DNA of 64,000 nucleotides from JBATTK01 sp049670505 (GTDB lineage Bacteria > Bacteroidota > Bacteroidia > Flavobacteriales > Flavobacteriaceae): assembly GCA_049670505.1 (NCBI GenBank), contig JBATTK010000133.1, positions 5,331 through 69,330 on the forward strand, written 5' to 3'. The notes under the pieces were generated by a model. The model was not told the DNA's origin and did no database searches. It was given only the letters and a program-made list of their open reading frames with translations. A program made the translations under genes and the position numbers. Shown here piece by piece: positions 12,289 through 21,585 of this stretch. Numbering within the stretch: the stretch's first letter is position 1; each line of letters begins with the position of its first letter.

Positions 12289-14109
12289 ATGTCTACAACA
12301 GCACAAGCACACGTAGAGGATCATGCTCATGATCACGGACATCATCACAAAGAAACCTTTGTAACTAAATACATATTCAGTCAGGATCATAAAATGATTG
12401 CAAAACAGTATCTGATTACTGGTTTGATTATGGGATTCATAGGTATTGCCATGTCTTTGTTGTTTCGTATGCAGTTGGCCTGGCCTGGTGAATCCTTTCC
12501 CATATTCGAAGCTTTACTTGGAAAATGGGCACCCGATGGTGTAATGGATGCCGATGTATATTTGGCATTGGTCACCATCCACGGTACCATAATGGTATTC
12601 TTTGTTTTAACGGCCGGGTTAAGCGGTACGTTCAGTAATCTGTTGATTCCATTGCAGATCGGTGCAAGGGATATGGCATCGGGCTTCCTCAATATGCTTT
12701 CCTATTGGATGTTCTTTACCTCGTCTGTGATTATGGTACTTTCGTTATTTGTAGAAGCAGGCCCTGCGTCGGCAGGATGGACCATCTATCCACCCTTAAG
12801 TGCACTCCCAATGGCCCAGGCCGGTTCAGGAATGGGAATGACGCTTTGGTTGGTATCCATGGCCATTTTTATTGCTTCCTCCTTATTAGGTTCATTGAAT
12901 TATATTGTAACGGTCATAAATCTAAGGACCAAAGGGATGTCCATGACTAGATTGCCTTTGACCATTTGGGCGTTCTTTGTAACAGCTATTATAGGGGTAA
13001 TTTCTTTCCCCGTTCTTTTTTCCGCCGCCTTATTATTGATTATGGATAGAAGTTTCGGAACATCTTTTTTCTTGTCCGATATCTTTATCCAAGGGGAAGT
13101 ACTCCACTATCAGGGGGGATCTCCCGTATTGTACGAGCATTTGTTTTGGTTTTTGGGACACCCGGAAGTATATATTGTATTGTTACCGGCCTTGGGTATA
13201 ACCTCCGAGGTAATGTCTACCAATGCACGTAAACCTATTTTTGGATATCGAGCCATGGTCGCCTCCATATTGGCGATTGCGTTCTTGTCTACCATTGTAT
13301 GGGGACACCATATGTTTATATCGGGTATGAATCCGTTCCTAGGTTCCGTATTTACATTTACTACGCTGTTGATAGCGATACCTTCGGCGGTAAAAGCTTT
13401 TAACTATATTACTACCCTCTGGAAAGGGAATCTACAATTGAATCCGGGAATGTTGTTTTCCATAGGATTGGTCTCTACGTTTATTAGTGGTGGACTTACG
13501 GGGATTATTCTTGGGGATAGTACCTTGGATATAAATGTACACGATACTTATTTCGTTGTGGCCCACTTCCATTTGGTAATGGGTATTTCGGCATTGTACG
13601 GTCTGTTCGCGGGAGTATATCATTGGTTCCCGAAAATGTTTAAAAGAATGATGAACAAAAATCTGGGATATGTACACTTCTGGATTACCGCAATTTGTGC
13701 GTATGGTGTATTCTTCCCGATGCATTTTGTGGGTATGGCAGGTGTTCCAAGACGTTACTATGAAAATACGGCCTTCCCTATGTTCGATGAATTAACGGAC
13801 GTTAACGTATTGATAACGGTATTTGCCCTTATCGCAGGTTTGGCACAATTGGTATTCTTGTACAATTTTATAAGTAGTATCTTTTATGGGAAGAAAACAG
13901 AACAGAACCCATGGAAATCCAATACCTTGGAATGGACTGCTCCTATAGAACATATACACGGTAACTGGGAAGGAGAAATACCACATGTACATCGTTGGGC
14001 ATATGATTATAGCAAGACACACGATAATGGGGAGTATATTATCCCGGGGCAGGATTTTGTTCCGCAAAATATTCCTTTACAGGATGATGAGGAAGAACTG
14101 AATCATTAG
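12289..14109 (+). CDS. coxA: Cytochrome c oxidase subunit I (A1-type heme-copper oxidase)
   Basis: Catalytic subunit, 606 residues, about 12 helices. The proton-channel and active-site motif GHPEVY is present with H291, E293 and Y295, which places it in the A1 class (Glu in helix VI, His-Tyr pair). The CuB His pair is in WGHHMF and the heme a/a3 ligands in HDTYFVVAHFH. The N-terminus is His-rich (HVEDHAHDHGHHH), and a soluble C-terminal tail follows the last helix. Last gene of the operon; a 16-bp perfect hairpin follows 18 bp after the stop. Confidence 0.97.
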   Translation: MSTTAQAHVEDHAHDHGHHHKETFVTKYIFSQDHKMIAKQYLITGLIMGFIGIAMSLLFRMQLAWPGESFPIFEALLGKWAPDGVMDADVYLALVTIHGTIMVFFVLTAGLSGTFSNLLIPLQIGARDMASGFLNMLSYWMFFTSSVIMVLSLFVEAGPASAGWTIYPPLSALPMAQAGSGMGMTLWLVSMAIFIASSLLGSLNYIVTVINLRTKGMSMTRLPLTIWAFFVTAIIGVISFPVLFSAALLLIMDRSFGTSFFLSDIFIQGEVLHYQGGSPVLYEHLFWFLGHPEVYIVLLPALGITSEVMSTNARKPIFGYRAMVASILAIAFLSTIVWGHHMFISGMNPFLGSVFTFTTLLIAIPSAVKAFNYITTLWKGNLQLNPGMLFSIGLVSTFISGGLTGIILGDSTLDINVHDTYFVVAHFHLVMGISALYGLFAGVYHWFPKMFKRMMNKNLGYVHFWITAICAYGVFFPMHFVGMAGVPRRYYENTAFPMFDELTDVNVLITVFALIAGLAQLVFLYNFISSIFYGKKTEQNPWKSNTLEWTAPIEHIHGNWEGEIPHVHRWAYDYSKTHDNGEYIIPGQDFVPQNIPLQDDEEELNH

Positions 14110-14126
14110 ATAAATACTAATTTACT

Positions 14127-14160
14127 ACTAAAAAACCCATCATTTGATGGGTTTTTTAGT
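14127..14160 (+). terminator. Rho-independent terminator of the act-cox operon
   Basis: A perfect 16-bp inverted repeat (14127-14142 with 14145-14160) around AACCCATCA / TGATGGGTT, bounded by A-run and T-run. It can work in both directions and sits immediately after coxA. Confidence 0.93.
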
Positions 14161-14321
14161 ATCCGGAAATTGATGGATATGCATTATATCCGTTTTTGTG
14201 ATATATTTAGTTGGTAATTGTCCCTTCGGATTACTATAAGGGTATTCATGAATTATATGTCAATTTTCATTTAGTTCACTACCTTTATGCCATGTTATTT
14301 TATAATCATGAATCATTTCAC

Positions 14322-15146
14322 ATGAAAAAAATAGTTGTCCTTATTTTAGTATTGTCCAACTGCTTTGTTTATGCCCAAAGAAAGCCTAAAATAAAAGGGA
14401 ATAGAACGGTAACGGAGGTGCGTGAGGTACTTCCTCCGTTTAATGCCATAGCGCTTAACGATGACCTTGAAATTACCTTGCAAAAATCGTCCGATCCCGG
14501 TTATTTTATTACGGCAGATGATAACTTAATCGACGTTTTAAAGCTAGAAGTGGTCGATAGTACCTTGGTCATCAGTTCCTTTTACAAGATTACCGCAAAA
14601 AAGAAATTGGAGATAACCGTAAACTATACGGAGTTGGAAGGTATTACCATGCGAGAAGGAAAGATAGGTATGCAAGATATCCTTAACTCCGATAAGTTGT
14701 ATGTAAATACCTTTGGTTATGCTATCTTACAGCTCAGCGGCAGTGCGTCTATTATGAGCATTACCATGGAAGAGAATAGTACGGGCGATTTTAATTTGGA
14801 TAGTGACTCGCTGAATATTACGTTAAAGGACAAGGTAAACGCCCAAATTTATTCCGTAGGAGAAAAAAGTACGTTGGAGATGCATAAAAACGCATCCGCC
14901 ATTATGGAGGGTACTACGGATAGTTTGCAGGTGAAGTTAACGGGAAATGCCAATTTAAAGGCAGAAAAATTAGAAGCGGCCACAATCGTGGCAAAGCTGG
15001 AAGAGTCCGTTAATGCCAGATTCTATGCATACAAAAATTTTGAGCTTTCTTCTAGTGGGACTTCCAGGACCCATCTATATGGCGATCCAAAGGTTACGAT
15101 TTTGGAGTTTTTGGATACCTCTGCATTGTTTAAGAAAGAGGAATAA
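14322..15146 (+). CDS. Secreted GIN-domain (DUF2807) protein
   Basis: A 274-residue exported protein. ATG 14322 gives a clear signal peptide (MKKIVVLILVLSNCFVYAQ); the open frame extends further upstream but without a plausible leader. The mature part is a right-handed beta-helix-like repeat domain of the GIN/DUF2807 family (LPPFNAIALNDDLEITL near residue 45, then repeated short strands with N/S/T turns). The family is common in Bacteroidota cell envelopes and lacks a known enzymatic role. It follows the coxA terminator and has its own leader region, so it is a separate unit. Confidence 0.8.
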   Translation: MKKIVVLILVLSNCFVYAQRKPKIKGNRTVTEVREVLPPFNAIALNDDLEITLQKSSDPGYFITADDNLIDVLKLEVVDSTLVISSFYKITAKKKLEITVNYTELEGITMREGKIGMQDILNSDKLYVNTFGYAILQLSGSASIMSITMEENSTGDFNLDSDSLNITLKDKVNAQIYSVGEKSTLEMHKNASAIMEGTTDSLQVKLTGNANLKAEKLEAATIVAKLEESVNARFYAYKNFELSSSGTSRTHLYGDPKVTILEFLDTSALFKKEE

Positions 15147-15455
15147 ATACAGGCCTTCAACACATGTGCTTCCAAAATTTATGTTGCTTTTTCTAAAAGC
15201 CCGTAGGCTTTGATAATTTGTTGTATTTTTATAAGAGACTGTTTTAAATATATCGATTATTTTTTTATGCCCCTTTTCGTTAAAAATTTATACCGTAGCT
15301 TGTGACTCCGCTAAAGCTTCAGCAACATGTGGGAGGCTATGCTAGTCCGCCAGCTGGCGGATGCCTAAAATGGCATCGGAAAGTAACTATATAAATTCCA
15401 ATCACACATTTCAAAACAGTCTCCAAGAAGGCGACCTTAATGAAAAAAAAGAACT
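15147..15455. other. Intergenic region with hairpins, no gene seen
   Basis: About 310 bp between the GIN protein and mmsA. It holds a weak hairpin (AAAGCC 15196-15201 with GGCTTT 15206-15211), then a GC-rich palindrome pair described separately at 15346-15377. No convincing ORF or TAnnTTTG box was seen; the mmsA promoter is presumably within the AT-rich 15230-15300 stretch. Confidence 0.5.
15346..15377. repeat. Dispersed palindrome TCCGCCAGCTGGCGGA plus adjacent hairpin
   Basis: A perfect 16-bp palindrome (15346-15361) is followed at once by a second hairpin (GATGCC 15360-15365 with GGCATC 15372-15377). The same palindrome with another downstream hairpin recurs at 58534-58573, so it is a dispersed intergenic repeat unit. 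Confidence 0.8.
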
Positions 15456-16922
15456 ATGGAACAGATAAAGGAACAACCCCAAGTACAAAATTTTATCGAC
15501 GGAAACTTTGAGAGAAATGGTCACACCGCCATGGATGTTATTAGTCCGGTCGATGGTAGTATTATATCTTCCCTTCCCCTTTCTACCTATAAAGATGTAG
15601 ATAAAGCGGTACAAGTGGCAAATAAGGCGTATCCGGAATGGTCCTCGAAAACACTAAAGGAACGTGTTCAGATATTTTTTAAATATCGGACCCTTTTGGA
15701 AGAACATATGGATGAACTGACCAAGTTGGTGCAATTGGAAAATGGTAAAACCTATGGGGAAGCAAAAGCAGAGGTTGAAAAGAGCATTGAATTGTGCGAA
15801 TTTGCCGTGTCCATGCCGCAAATTGTAGTGAATGAAATTCAAGAAGTGAGCAAGGGTGTGGAATGCAGGATCGAACGAAAACCTTTGGGGGTGGTTGCCT
15901 GTATAACCCCTTTTAACTTTCCTAATATGGTGCCGCACTGGACCATGCCAAACGCTTTGGTTTTGGGGAATACAATGGTGATGAAGCCCTCCGAACTTGT
16001 TCCGTTGAGTACCATGCGTATGGCGGCATTGCTCAAGGAAGCGGGTTTGCCAGACGGGGTCTTTAATATTGTAAATGGCGGTAAGGAAGTGGTAGAGGCA
16101 ATTTGCGACCACCCAAAGATTCAGGCCGTTTCCTTTGTAGGATCCACTAAAGTTGCAAAAATTGTCTATCAGCGTGCTACTTCCTCCCTCAAAAGATGTG
16201 TCGCCTTGGGCGGGGCAAAAAACCACTTGTTGGTACTGCCGGACGCCAACCCCGAAATGACGGCATCCAATGTAGTGGCATCTATGTCCGGTTGTGCAGG
16301 TCAGCGTTGTATGGCCGCTTCCGTAATGGTAGGTGTAGATAAAGTTCAGCATATTATTGATAGGATGGTAGAAGAGACCAAGAAGATAGTACCGGGAGAA
16401 AATTTGGGTTCTGTAATAAGTGCCGAAGCAAAGGCCAGAATAGAGCGGTATATCACCGAAGCTGAAAATAATGGTGCCCAGATATTGGTCGATGGTAGAA
16501 ATACTGCTGTTCATGGAAAAGAAGGAGGTTTTTACGTAGGGCCTACCATCATAGATTATGTAACCACGGATATGTCCGTAGCACGGGAGGAAATTTTTGG
16601 GCCCGTAATCTCCATTATCCGGGCCAAGAATTTGGATGAGGCCATTGAAATTGAAAACGGCTCCAATTATGGGAATGCCGCTGCAGTGTTTACGCAAAGC
16701 GGCGGATTGGCCAAGCAGGTGATGGAAAGGGCCAGTGCCGGAATGATCGGCGTAAATATTGGCGTACCCGTTCCCCGCGAACCCTTTTCTTTTGGTGGCT
16801 GGAACGAATCCAAGTTTGGTGTCGGCGATATTACCGGAAGAAGCTCCATAGAATTTTGGACGCAGAATAAAAAGACCACCACCAAGTGGAACCCGGAAGC
16901 GCAGATCAATTGGATGAGTTAA
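15456..16922 (+). CDS. mmsA: CoA-acylating (methyl)malonate-semialdehyde dehydrogenase
   Basis: Converts malonate semialdehyde to acetyl-CoA (and methylmalonate semialdehyde to propionyl-CoA) with NAD+ and CoA. At 488 residues it matches IolA/MmsA length. The aldehyde dehydrogenase fold is clear: ACITPFNFPNMVPHW near 150, the Rossmann SFVGST motif, and catalytic Cys285 in GCAGQRCMA, the MmsA version of the active site. It heads a cluster of pyrimidine-degradation genes whose aminotransferase would produce its substrate from beta-alanine or beta-aminoisobutyrate. Function is therefore supported by both sequence and context. ATG 15456 aligns with family N-termini. Confidence 0.93.
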   Translation: MEQIKEQPQVQNFIDGNFERNGHTAMDVISPVDGSIISSLPLSTYKDVDKAVQVANKAYPEWSSKTLKERVQIFFKYRTLLEEHMDELTKLVQLENGKTYGEAKAEVEKSIELCEFAVSMPQIVVNEIQEVSKGVECRIERKPLGVVACITPFNFPNMVPHWTMPNALVLGNTMVMKPSELVPLSTMRMAALLKEAGLPDGVFNIVNGGKEVVEAICDHPKIQAVSFVGSTKVAKIVYQRATSSLKRCVALGGAKNHLLVLPDANPEMTASNVVASMSGCAGQRCMAASVMVGVDKVQHIIDRMVEETKKIVPGENLGSVISAEAKARIERYITEAENNGAQILVDGRNTAVHGKEGGFYVGPTIIDYVTTDMSVAREEIFGPVISIIRAKNLDEAIEIENGSNYGNAAAVFTQSGGLAKQVMERASAGMIGVNIGVPVPREPFSFGGWNESKFGVGDITGRSSIEFWTQNKKTTTKWNPEAQINWMS

Positions 16923-16932
16923 TGTTCACAAT

Positions 16933-17002
16933 AGTTCTCAGTTAGTAATTGGCAGTTGGCAGCCGGTGTAATCTACCTCCTGCCTACTGAAGACTGTTAC
17001 TG
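16933..17002. repeat. Degenerate heptad-phased array between mmsA and the aminotransferase gene
   Basis: Read in 7-bp steps the gap gives AGTTCTC, AGTTAGT, AATTGGC, AGTTGGC, AGCCGGT, then more drifted units ending GCCTACT, GAAGACT, GTTACTG. The 14-nt word TACTGAAGACTGTT recurs in the array after sprA near 56819. Confidence 0.6.
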
Positions 17003-17025
17003 CCGATAGGCTTTCTAAAATATGG

Positions 17026-18399
17026 ATGAAGCGTAATACTATTGAATATGAACCTAAATTTAAGTATGTGAATAATAAAATAGTACAGAACAATCTAGAC
17101 TATACGCTATTCTCTTGGGCAAAACAAGGGGGACTAAACCCTATAAATGCGCATCGTGCCAAGGGGTGTTATATTTTTGATCGGGAAGGAAAAAAATACC
17201 TGGACTTCTCCTCACAGTTGATGAATGTTAATATTGGACATGGCAATCAGCGTATCACGACGGCAGTAGCAAAGCAAATGGAAGATCTGAGTTACGTATA
17301 TCCTGGCATGGCTACCGAAGTCAGAGGTGTTCTGGGAAAGAAAATCGCTGAGATTACACCGGGAAACCTTACCAAGACTTTTTTTACACTTGGAGGTGCA
17401 GAGGCGGTAGAGAATGCCATTAAACTAGCTCGGATATATTCCAAAAGGCACAAAATTATTGGTCATTATCGTTCGTATCATGGAGCCACTTACGGGGCTA
17501 TGTCCGCAGGGGGAGATCCCCGGAAGTTTGCTATGGATGATCAGGCCGTAAATAATTTTGTCCATGTGGAGAACCCTTATTTCTATAGATGCCCTTGGAA
17601 TTCCGCTACTTTGGAAGAATGTGGGGAACGAGCTGCGGCCCATTTGGAAAGGGTCATACAATTTGAAAATCCGGATGCGATCGCGGCCATTTTGTTCGAG
17701 GGGGAATCCGGCTCTTCGGGATGCATAAAGTATCCTCCGATGTACCTTAAAAAAGTTCGAAAAATCTGTGACCGATATGGCATACTGCTGATTATAGACG
17801 AAACCATGAGTGGTTTTGGAAGGACAGGAAAAATGTTCGGTATAGACCATCACGAAGTAAGTCCGGATATCATGTGTATGGCCAAGGGCCTAACCTCGGG
17901 CTACCTTCCCTTGGGAGCTATGACCGTTACAGATACCATCGCCGATCATTTTAACGATCATCCAATGCTTTTAGGGCTTACCTATTCCGCCCATCCGGTT
18001 TCCTGTGCCGCTGCCATAGAAAATATAAAGATTATAGAAGAGGAGGATTTGGCAAATAGGGCGGCCCAAACCGGAAAATACATAGAAGAAGAGGTAGAAA
18101 AATTAAAAGAAAGACATCCGTCAATAGGCGATTTTAGGAATACAGGTTTGCTAGGTTGTATTGAGCTGGTTAAAAACAGAAAAACCAAAGAACCTACAAC
18201 ACCATGGAATGCCAAGCCAAATCAGATGGAGGCAACCCTTAAAATGGCATCTAAAATCAGGGAATTGGGGATGTTTACATTTGTGAGATGGAATTGGATT
18301 TTTATTGCACCTCCCCTAAATGTTAGTACCGATGAAGTCGATGAAGGCCTTGGAATCGTTTCACAAGCTGTTGCCATTGCCGATCAATATTGCAATTGA
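17026..18399 (+). CDS. Class III (omega) aminotransferase, probable beta-alanine/beta-aminoisobutyrate transaminase
   Basis: PLP-dependent class III aminotransferase of 457 residues. PLP-binding Lys287 lies in CMAKGLTSGYLPLGA, the conserved Asp in LLIIDETMSGFGRTG, and the substrate/PLP-phosphate region in TFFTLGGAEAVENAIK near 120. Within this cluster it should move the amino group of beta-alanine (from uracil) or beta-aminoisobutyrate (from thymine) to pyruvate or 2-oxoglutarate, feeding MmsA. The exact acceptor cannot be told from sequence. It is followed 2 bp later by the permease gene, so the two are translationally coupled. A taurine or other omega-amino acid substrate is the alternative. 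Confidence 0.88.
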   Translation: MKRNTIEYEPKFKYVNNKIVQNNLDYTLFSWAKQGGLNPINAHRAKGCYIFDREGKKYLDFSSQLMNVNIGHGNQRITTAVAKQMEDLSYVYPGMATEVRGVLGKKIAEITPGNLTKTFFTLGGAEAVENAIKLARIYSKRHKIIGHYRSYHGATYGAMSAGGDPRKFAMDDQAVNNFVHVENPYFYRCPWNSATLEECGERAAAHLERVIQFENPDAIAAILFEGESGSSGCIKYPPMYLKKVRKICDRYGILLIIDETMSGFGRTGKMFGIDHHEVSPDIMCMAKGLTSGYLPLGAMTVTDTIADHFNDHPMLLGLTYSAHPVSCAAAIENIKIIEEEDLANRAAQTGKYIEEEVEKLKERHPSIGDFRNTGLLGCIELVKNRKTKEPTTPWNAKPNQMEATLKMASKIRELGMFTFVRWNWIFIAPPLNVSTDEVDEGLGIVSQAVAIADQYCN

Positions 18400-18401
18400 A
18401 T

Positions 18402-20105
18402 ATGAGCGAAGATATTGTTGAATTAAAGGAAGATGTTTCCCAATCACCCCTATACAGCGGTGATCTTGCTCCCGTACCACTTGCACAACGTACCTGGAGC
18501 AAATGGCATTTAGCAGCTATCTGGGTAGGTATGGCGGTTTGTATCCCTACCTATTTATTGGCTTCATACATGATTAAAACCGGATTGAATTGGTATGAGG
18601 CACTGTTGATCATAGGTTTGGCCAATCTGATTATTACCATACCCATGGTCCTCAATGGGCATGCCGGAGTAAAGTACGGAATTCCTTTTCCCGTAATAGG
18701 CCGAGCGGTTTTTGGGATAAAAGGTATACATCTGGCCTCGATAACAAGGGGAATTATAGCCTGTGGCTGGTTCGGGGTACAAACTTGGATCGGAGGTTTG
18801 GCCATCTATGCTATTTTCAATGCGGTTACAGGAACCCAAGGAGAACTGGGGCTGTCCCTTGGTAAGTTTATAGGCTTTATTATTTTTTGGTTTATCAATA
18901 TCTACTTTATCTGGAAAGGCACGGAGAGCATCAAATGGTTGGAAGCCTATTCCGCCCCGATCCTTGTCGCTATGGGATTGGCATTGATATGGTGGGGCTA
19001 TGATCAAGCGGATGGTTTTTCCATTGTACTGCAACAAAGTGATCAATTGGAGAGACCGGCCGCTACATTTTCGACCGAAAACGGAAATACCTATCTATAC
19101 CTGAACGCCCTTAAAAATAAAGATGGGAGTATCAAGGTAAATGATTACAAATTACTAATGCCCAATGGTGACGGAAAATGGAAACCCTATACTTCGGAGC
19201 CCATAGCCGTTGATCGATTTTTACATGAAGCATCGGTATCCAGGGAACAAAGCTTGCAAGTTCAATTTAGAAATACAGAGACCGAACGCCCTATACTTTC
19301 GAGTATTGTTACGGCTTCTTTTTTGAATGCCGATGCAGGCGCCGGTTCCAAACTATGGAGCTATCTGTTATGGCTTACCGCCATGGTAGGTTTTTGGGCT
19401 ACGATGTCCATAAGCATTGCGGATATAACTCGATATGCTAAAACACAAAAAGATCAGATTGCCGGCCAGTTTATTGGTCTGCCGGGAACCATGATGCTCT
19501 ATTCCTTTGTCGGGATTTTTGTTACCTGCGCGGCGGTAATCAACTTTAAAAACGTACTTATTGCAGATGATGCGCCATGGGACCCCGTTTCCCTTATAGC
19601 GAATTTTGAAAATCCGATCGTGATCGTCATTGCCCAGATATTTTTGTTGATCGCTACGCTCAGTACCAATATTGCAGCGAATGTAATTGCACCGGCAAAT
19701 GCTTTTTCAAATGTATTCCCAAAAAAGATAAGCTTTAGAATGGGCGGCGTCATAACGGGAATCATTGGTATAGTAATAGCGCCATGGTGGTTGTTGAATG
19801 AAATATCGGGTTTTCTAATTTTTGTAAGCGGATTATTAGGACCGGTGCTGGGAATCTTAATTGTAGATTATTTTGTAGTGCGAAAGAAGAACCTTGCCCT
19901 GGCAGAGTTGTATAAGGAAAATGGAACGTATTCCTACGGGAAATTAGGGGTTAATTGGGCTGCTATGATAGCGCTCTTCACCGGTGTGTTTTTGGCCCTT
20001 ATCGGTTACTGGGTGCCACAACTTAATTTTCTGTATTCCCTTTCATGGTTTACCGGATTTATTATTTCTTCCGTATTGTATTATATATTAATGATAAAAA
20101 AATAA
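18402..20105 (+). CDS. NCS1-family nucleobase permease with a large hydrophilic insertion
   Basis: Proton or sodium symporter of the NCS1 (uracil/cytosine/allantoin) family, about 12 membrane helices, 567 residues from ATG 18402 (chosen over the upstream TTG that overlaps the previous stop). NCS1 marks include the early PVPLAQRTWSKWHL segment, FPVIGRAVFGIKG and ACGWFGVQTWIGG. Roughly residues 205-315 form a polar, soluble domain inserted between helices, making the protein about 100 residues longer than typical. Position inside the pyrimidine cluster points to uracil/thymine uptake. The family is secure, the substrate inferred. Confidence 0.88.
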   Translation: MSEDIVELKEDVSQSPLYSGDLAPVPLAQRTWSKWHLAAIWVGMAVCIPTYLLASYMIKTGLNWYEALLIIGLANLIITIPMVLNGHAGVKYGIPFPVIGRAVFGIKGIHLASITRGIIACGWFGVQTWIGGLAIYAIFNAVTGTQGELGLSLGKFIGFIIFWFINIYFIWKGTESIKWLEAYSAPILVAMGLALIWWGYDQADGFSIVLQQSDQLERPAATFSTENGNTYLYLNALKNKDGSIKVNDYKLLMPNGDGKWKPYTSEPIAVDRFLHEASVSREQSLQVQFRNTETERPILSSIVTASFLNADAGAGSKLWSYLLWLTAMVGFWATMSISIADITRYAKTQKDQIAGQFIGLPGTMMLYSFVGIFVTCAAVINFKNVLIADDAPWDPVSLIANFENPIVIVIAQIFLLIATLSTNIAANVIAPANAFSNVFPKKISFRMGGVITGIIGIVIAPWWLLNEISGFLIFVSGLLGPVLGILIVDYFVVRKKNLALAELYKENGTYSYGKLGVNWAAMIALFTGVFLALIGYWVPQLNFLYSLSWFTGFIISSVLYYILMIKK

Positions 20106-20106
20106 G

Positions 20107-21489
20107 ATGTCGATTTTAATTAAAAATGGTACGGTGGTTACGGCTTCGGAAAGTTACATCGCCGATGTATATACCAAAGGTGAAAAAATAATAGCTATTG
20201 GAAAAGATTTGAATTTCGAAGCGGATCGGATTATTGATGCTACGGATAAATTGGTACTTCCTGGCGGTATCGATCCGCATGTGCATTTAGATATGCCCTT
20301 TATGGGCACTTATTCCAGCGATGATTATGAAACAGGAACCCGTGCGGCCCTTCATGGGGGAACCACCATGGTGATAGATTTTATATTGCAGACCCAAGGG
20401 GATACTTTGGCGAATGCATTAAAAACTTGGCAACAAAAATCCAAAGGCAAGGCAATCGGCGACTACTCCTATCATATGGCAGTGACGGATTTTAATGATT
20501 CGGTCGCCAAGGAAGTAGCGCATATGATCAACGAGGAAGGCATTACCTCCTTTAAAACCTTTATGGCCTATAAGGGAGCGCTAATGATAGATGATGGACA
20601 AATGGTGCAACTCATGAAGGTGGTTAAAAAACATGGCGGTCTAGTGACCGTTCATGCAACGAACGGCGATATGATCGACTCCTTGGTTGCCAAGAACAGG
20701 GCCGAAGGAAATCTGTCTCCCTTGTACCATTACTTATCCCAACCAGAGGTTACTGAAGCGGAGGCCTCTGCTAGATTCGCGGATATGCTCCATTATACGG
20801 ACTGTCCGGGATACATTGTGCATATGACTTGTGAAGGGGCGCTTAACGCCGTTAGGAAAGCAACACAACGAAATCAAAAGGTGTTCGTAGAAACCTGTAC
20901 CCAATATTTGTTATTAGATGCTTCCCTATATGAAAAGGATTTTGAAGGCGCCAAATGGGTGATGAGTCCACCCCTTCGGGAGAAAAAAGATCAGACAGCC
21001 TTATGGTCGGGAATTAATCAAGGTTTGGTACAGGTGGTGGGTACCGATCATTGCCCCTTTACGTGGGAACAGAAAAAAATGGGAAAGGATGATTTTTCCA
21101 AGATTCCTAACGGCCATCCGGCTATAGAACACCGTATGGAATTGCTGTACTCCGAGGGAGTGCATCAAGGAAAAATATCGCTCACAAAATTTGTTGAGCT
21201 AAGCGCTACCAATGCCGCAAAAATATTTGGGATGTATCCCAGAAAAGGAACCATTGCCATTGGGTCAGATGCGGATCTGGTCGTGTTCAACCCTAAAAAG
21301 GAACATGCCATTTCTGTAGAGACCCACCATATGAATTGTGATTATTCCGCTTATGAAGGAAAAAAAGTGATGGGTAAAACCGAAAGCGTTATTTTAAGGG
21401 GCCAAGTGGCTATAGAAAATGGAGAATGTAAGCTTAAGGCCGGCCATGGTGAATTTATCTCTAGAAATAAAGTATCAAAGGTGATATAA
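20107..21489 (+). CDS. hydA: Dihydropyrimidinase
   Basis: Hydrolyses dihydrouracil/dihydrothymine to N-carbamoyl-beta-amino acids. At 460 residues it is full length. The binuclear-metal amidohydrolase motifs are present: DPHVHLDMPF near 57, the carboxylatable Lys in SFKTFMAYKGA (about 150), His in VTVHATNGD (about 180), His in YIVHMTCEG (about 237), and Asp in VVGTDHCPF (about 315). It starts 1 bp after the permease stop, so the two are coupled. Its gene (pydB/hydA in other systems) is separated from beta-ureidopropionase by a repeat-flanked four-helix-bundle gene. Confidence 0.95.
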   Translation: MSILIKNGTVVTASESYIADVYTKGEKIIAIGKDLNFEADRIIDATDKLVLPGGIDPHVHLDMPFMGTYSSDDYETGTRAALHGGTTMVIDFILQTQGDTLANALKTWQQKSKGKAIGDYSYHMAVTDFNDSVAKEVAHMINEEGITSFKTFMAYKGALMIDDGQMVQLMKVVKKHGGLVTVHATNGDMIDSLVAKNRAEGNLSPLYHYLSQPEVTEAEASARFADMLHYTDCPGYIVHMTCEGALNAVRKATQRNQKVFVETCTQYLLLDASLYEKDFEGAKWVMSPPLREKKDQTALWSGINQGLVQVVGTDHCPFTWEQKKMGKDDFSKIPNGHPAIEHRMELLYSEGVHQGKISLTKFVELSATNAAKIFGMYPRKGTIAIGSDADLVVFNPKKEHAISVETHHMNCDYSAYEGKKVMGKTESVILRGQVAIENGECKLKAGHGEFISRNKVSKVI

Positions 21490-21494
21490 ATTAT

Positions 21495-21585
21495 GAGTTA
21501 AGAATTAAGAGTTAAGAGTTAAGAATTAAGAGTTAGGAGTTATGAGTTAGGAGTTATGAGTTAGGAATTAAGAGTTATGAGTTAC
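21495..21585 (+). repeat. Heptamer array GARTTAN x13
   Basis: Thirteen unbroken 7-bp units: GAGTTAA, GAATTAA, GAGTTAA, GAGTTAA, GAATTAA, GAGTTAG, GAGTTAT and so on, ending GAGTTAC. It starts 5 bp after the dihydropyrimidinase stop and runs into the possible ATG of the four-helix-bundle gene (ATGAGTTAC). Units of opposite orientation lie after that gene at 21955-21989. Confidence 0.92.

Noticed and set aside
14211..14321. Upstream extension of the GIN-domain protein
   Set aside because: The extra residues lack a leader and precede a clear signal peptide at 14322.
15654..16697. Long minus-strand open frame opposite mmsA
   Set aside because: It lies fully within a well-supported dehydrogenase gene and its translation has no recognisable domain; a shadow frame.
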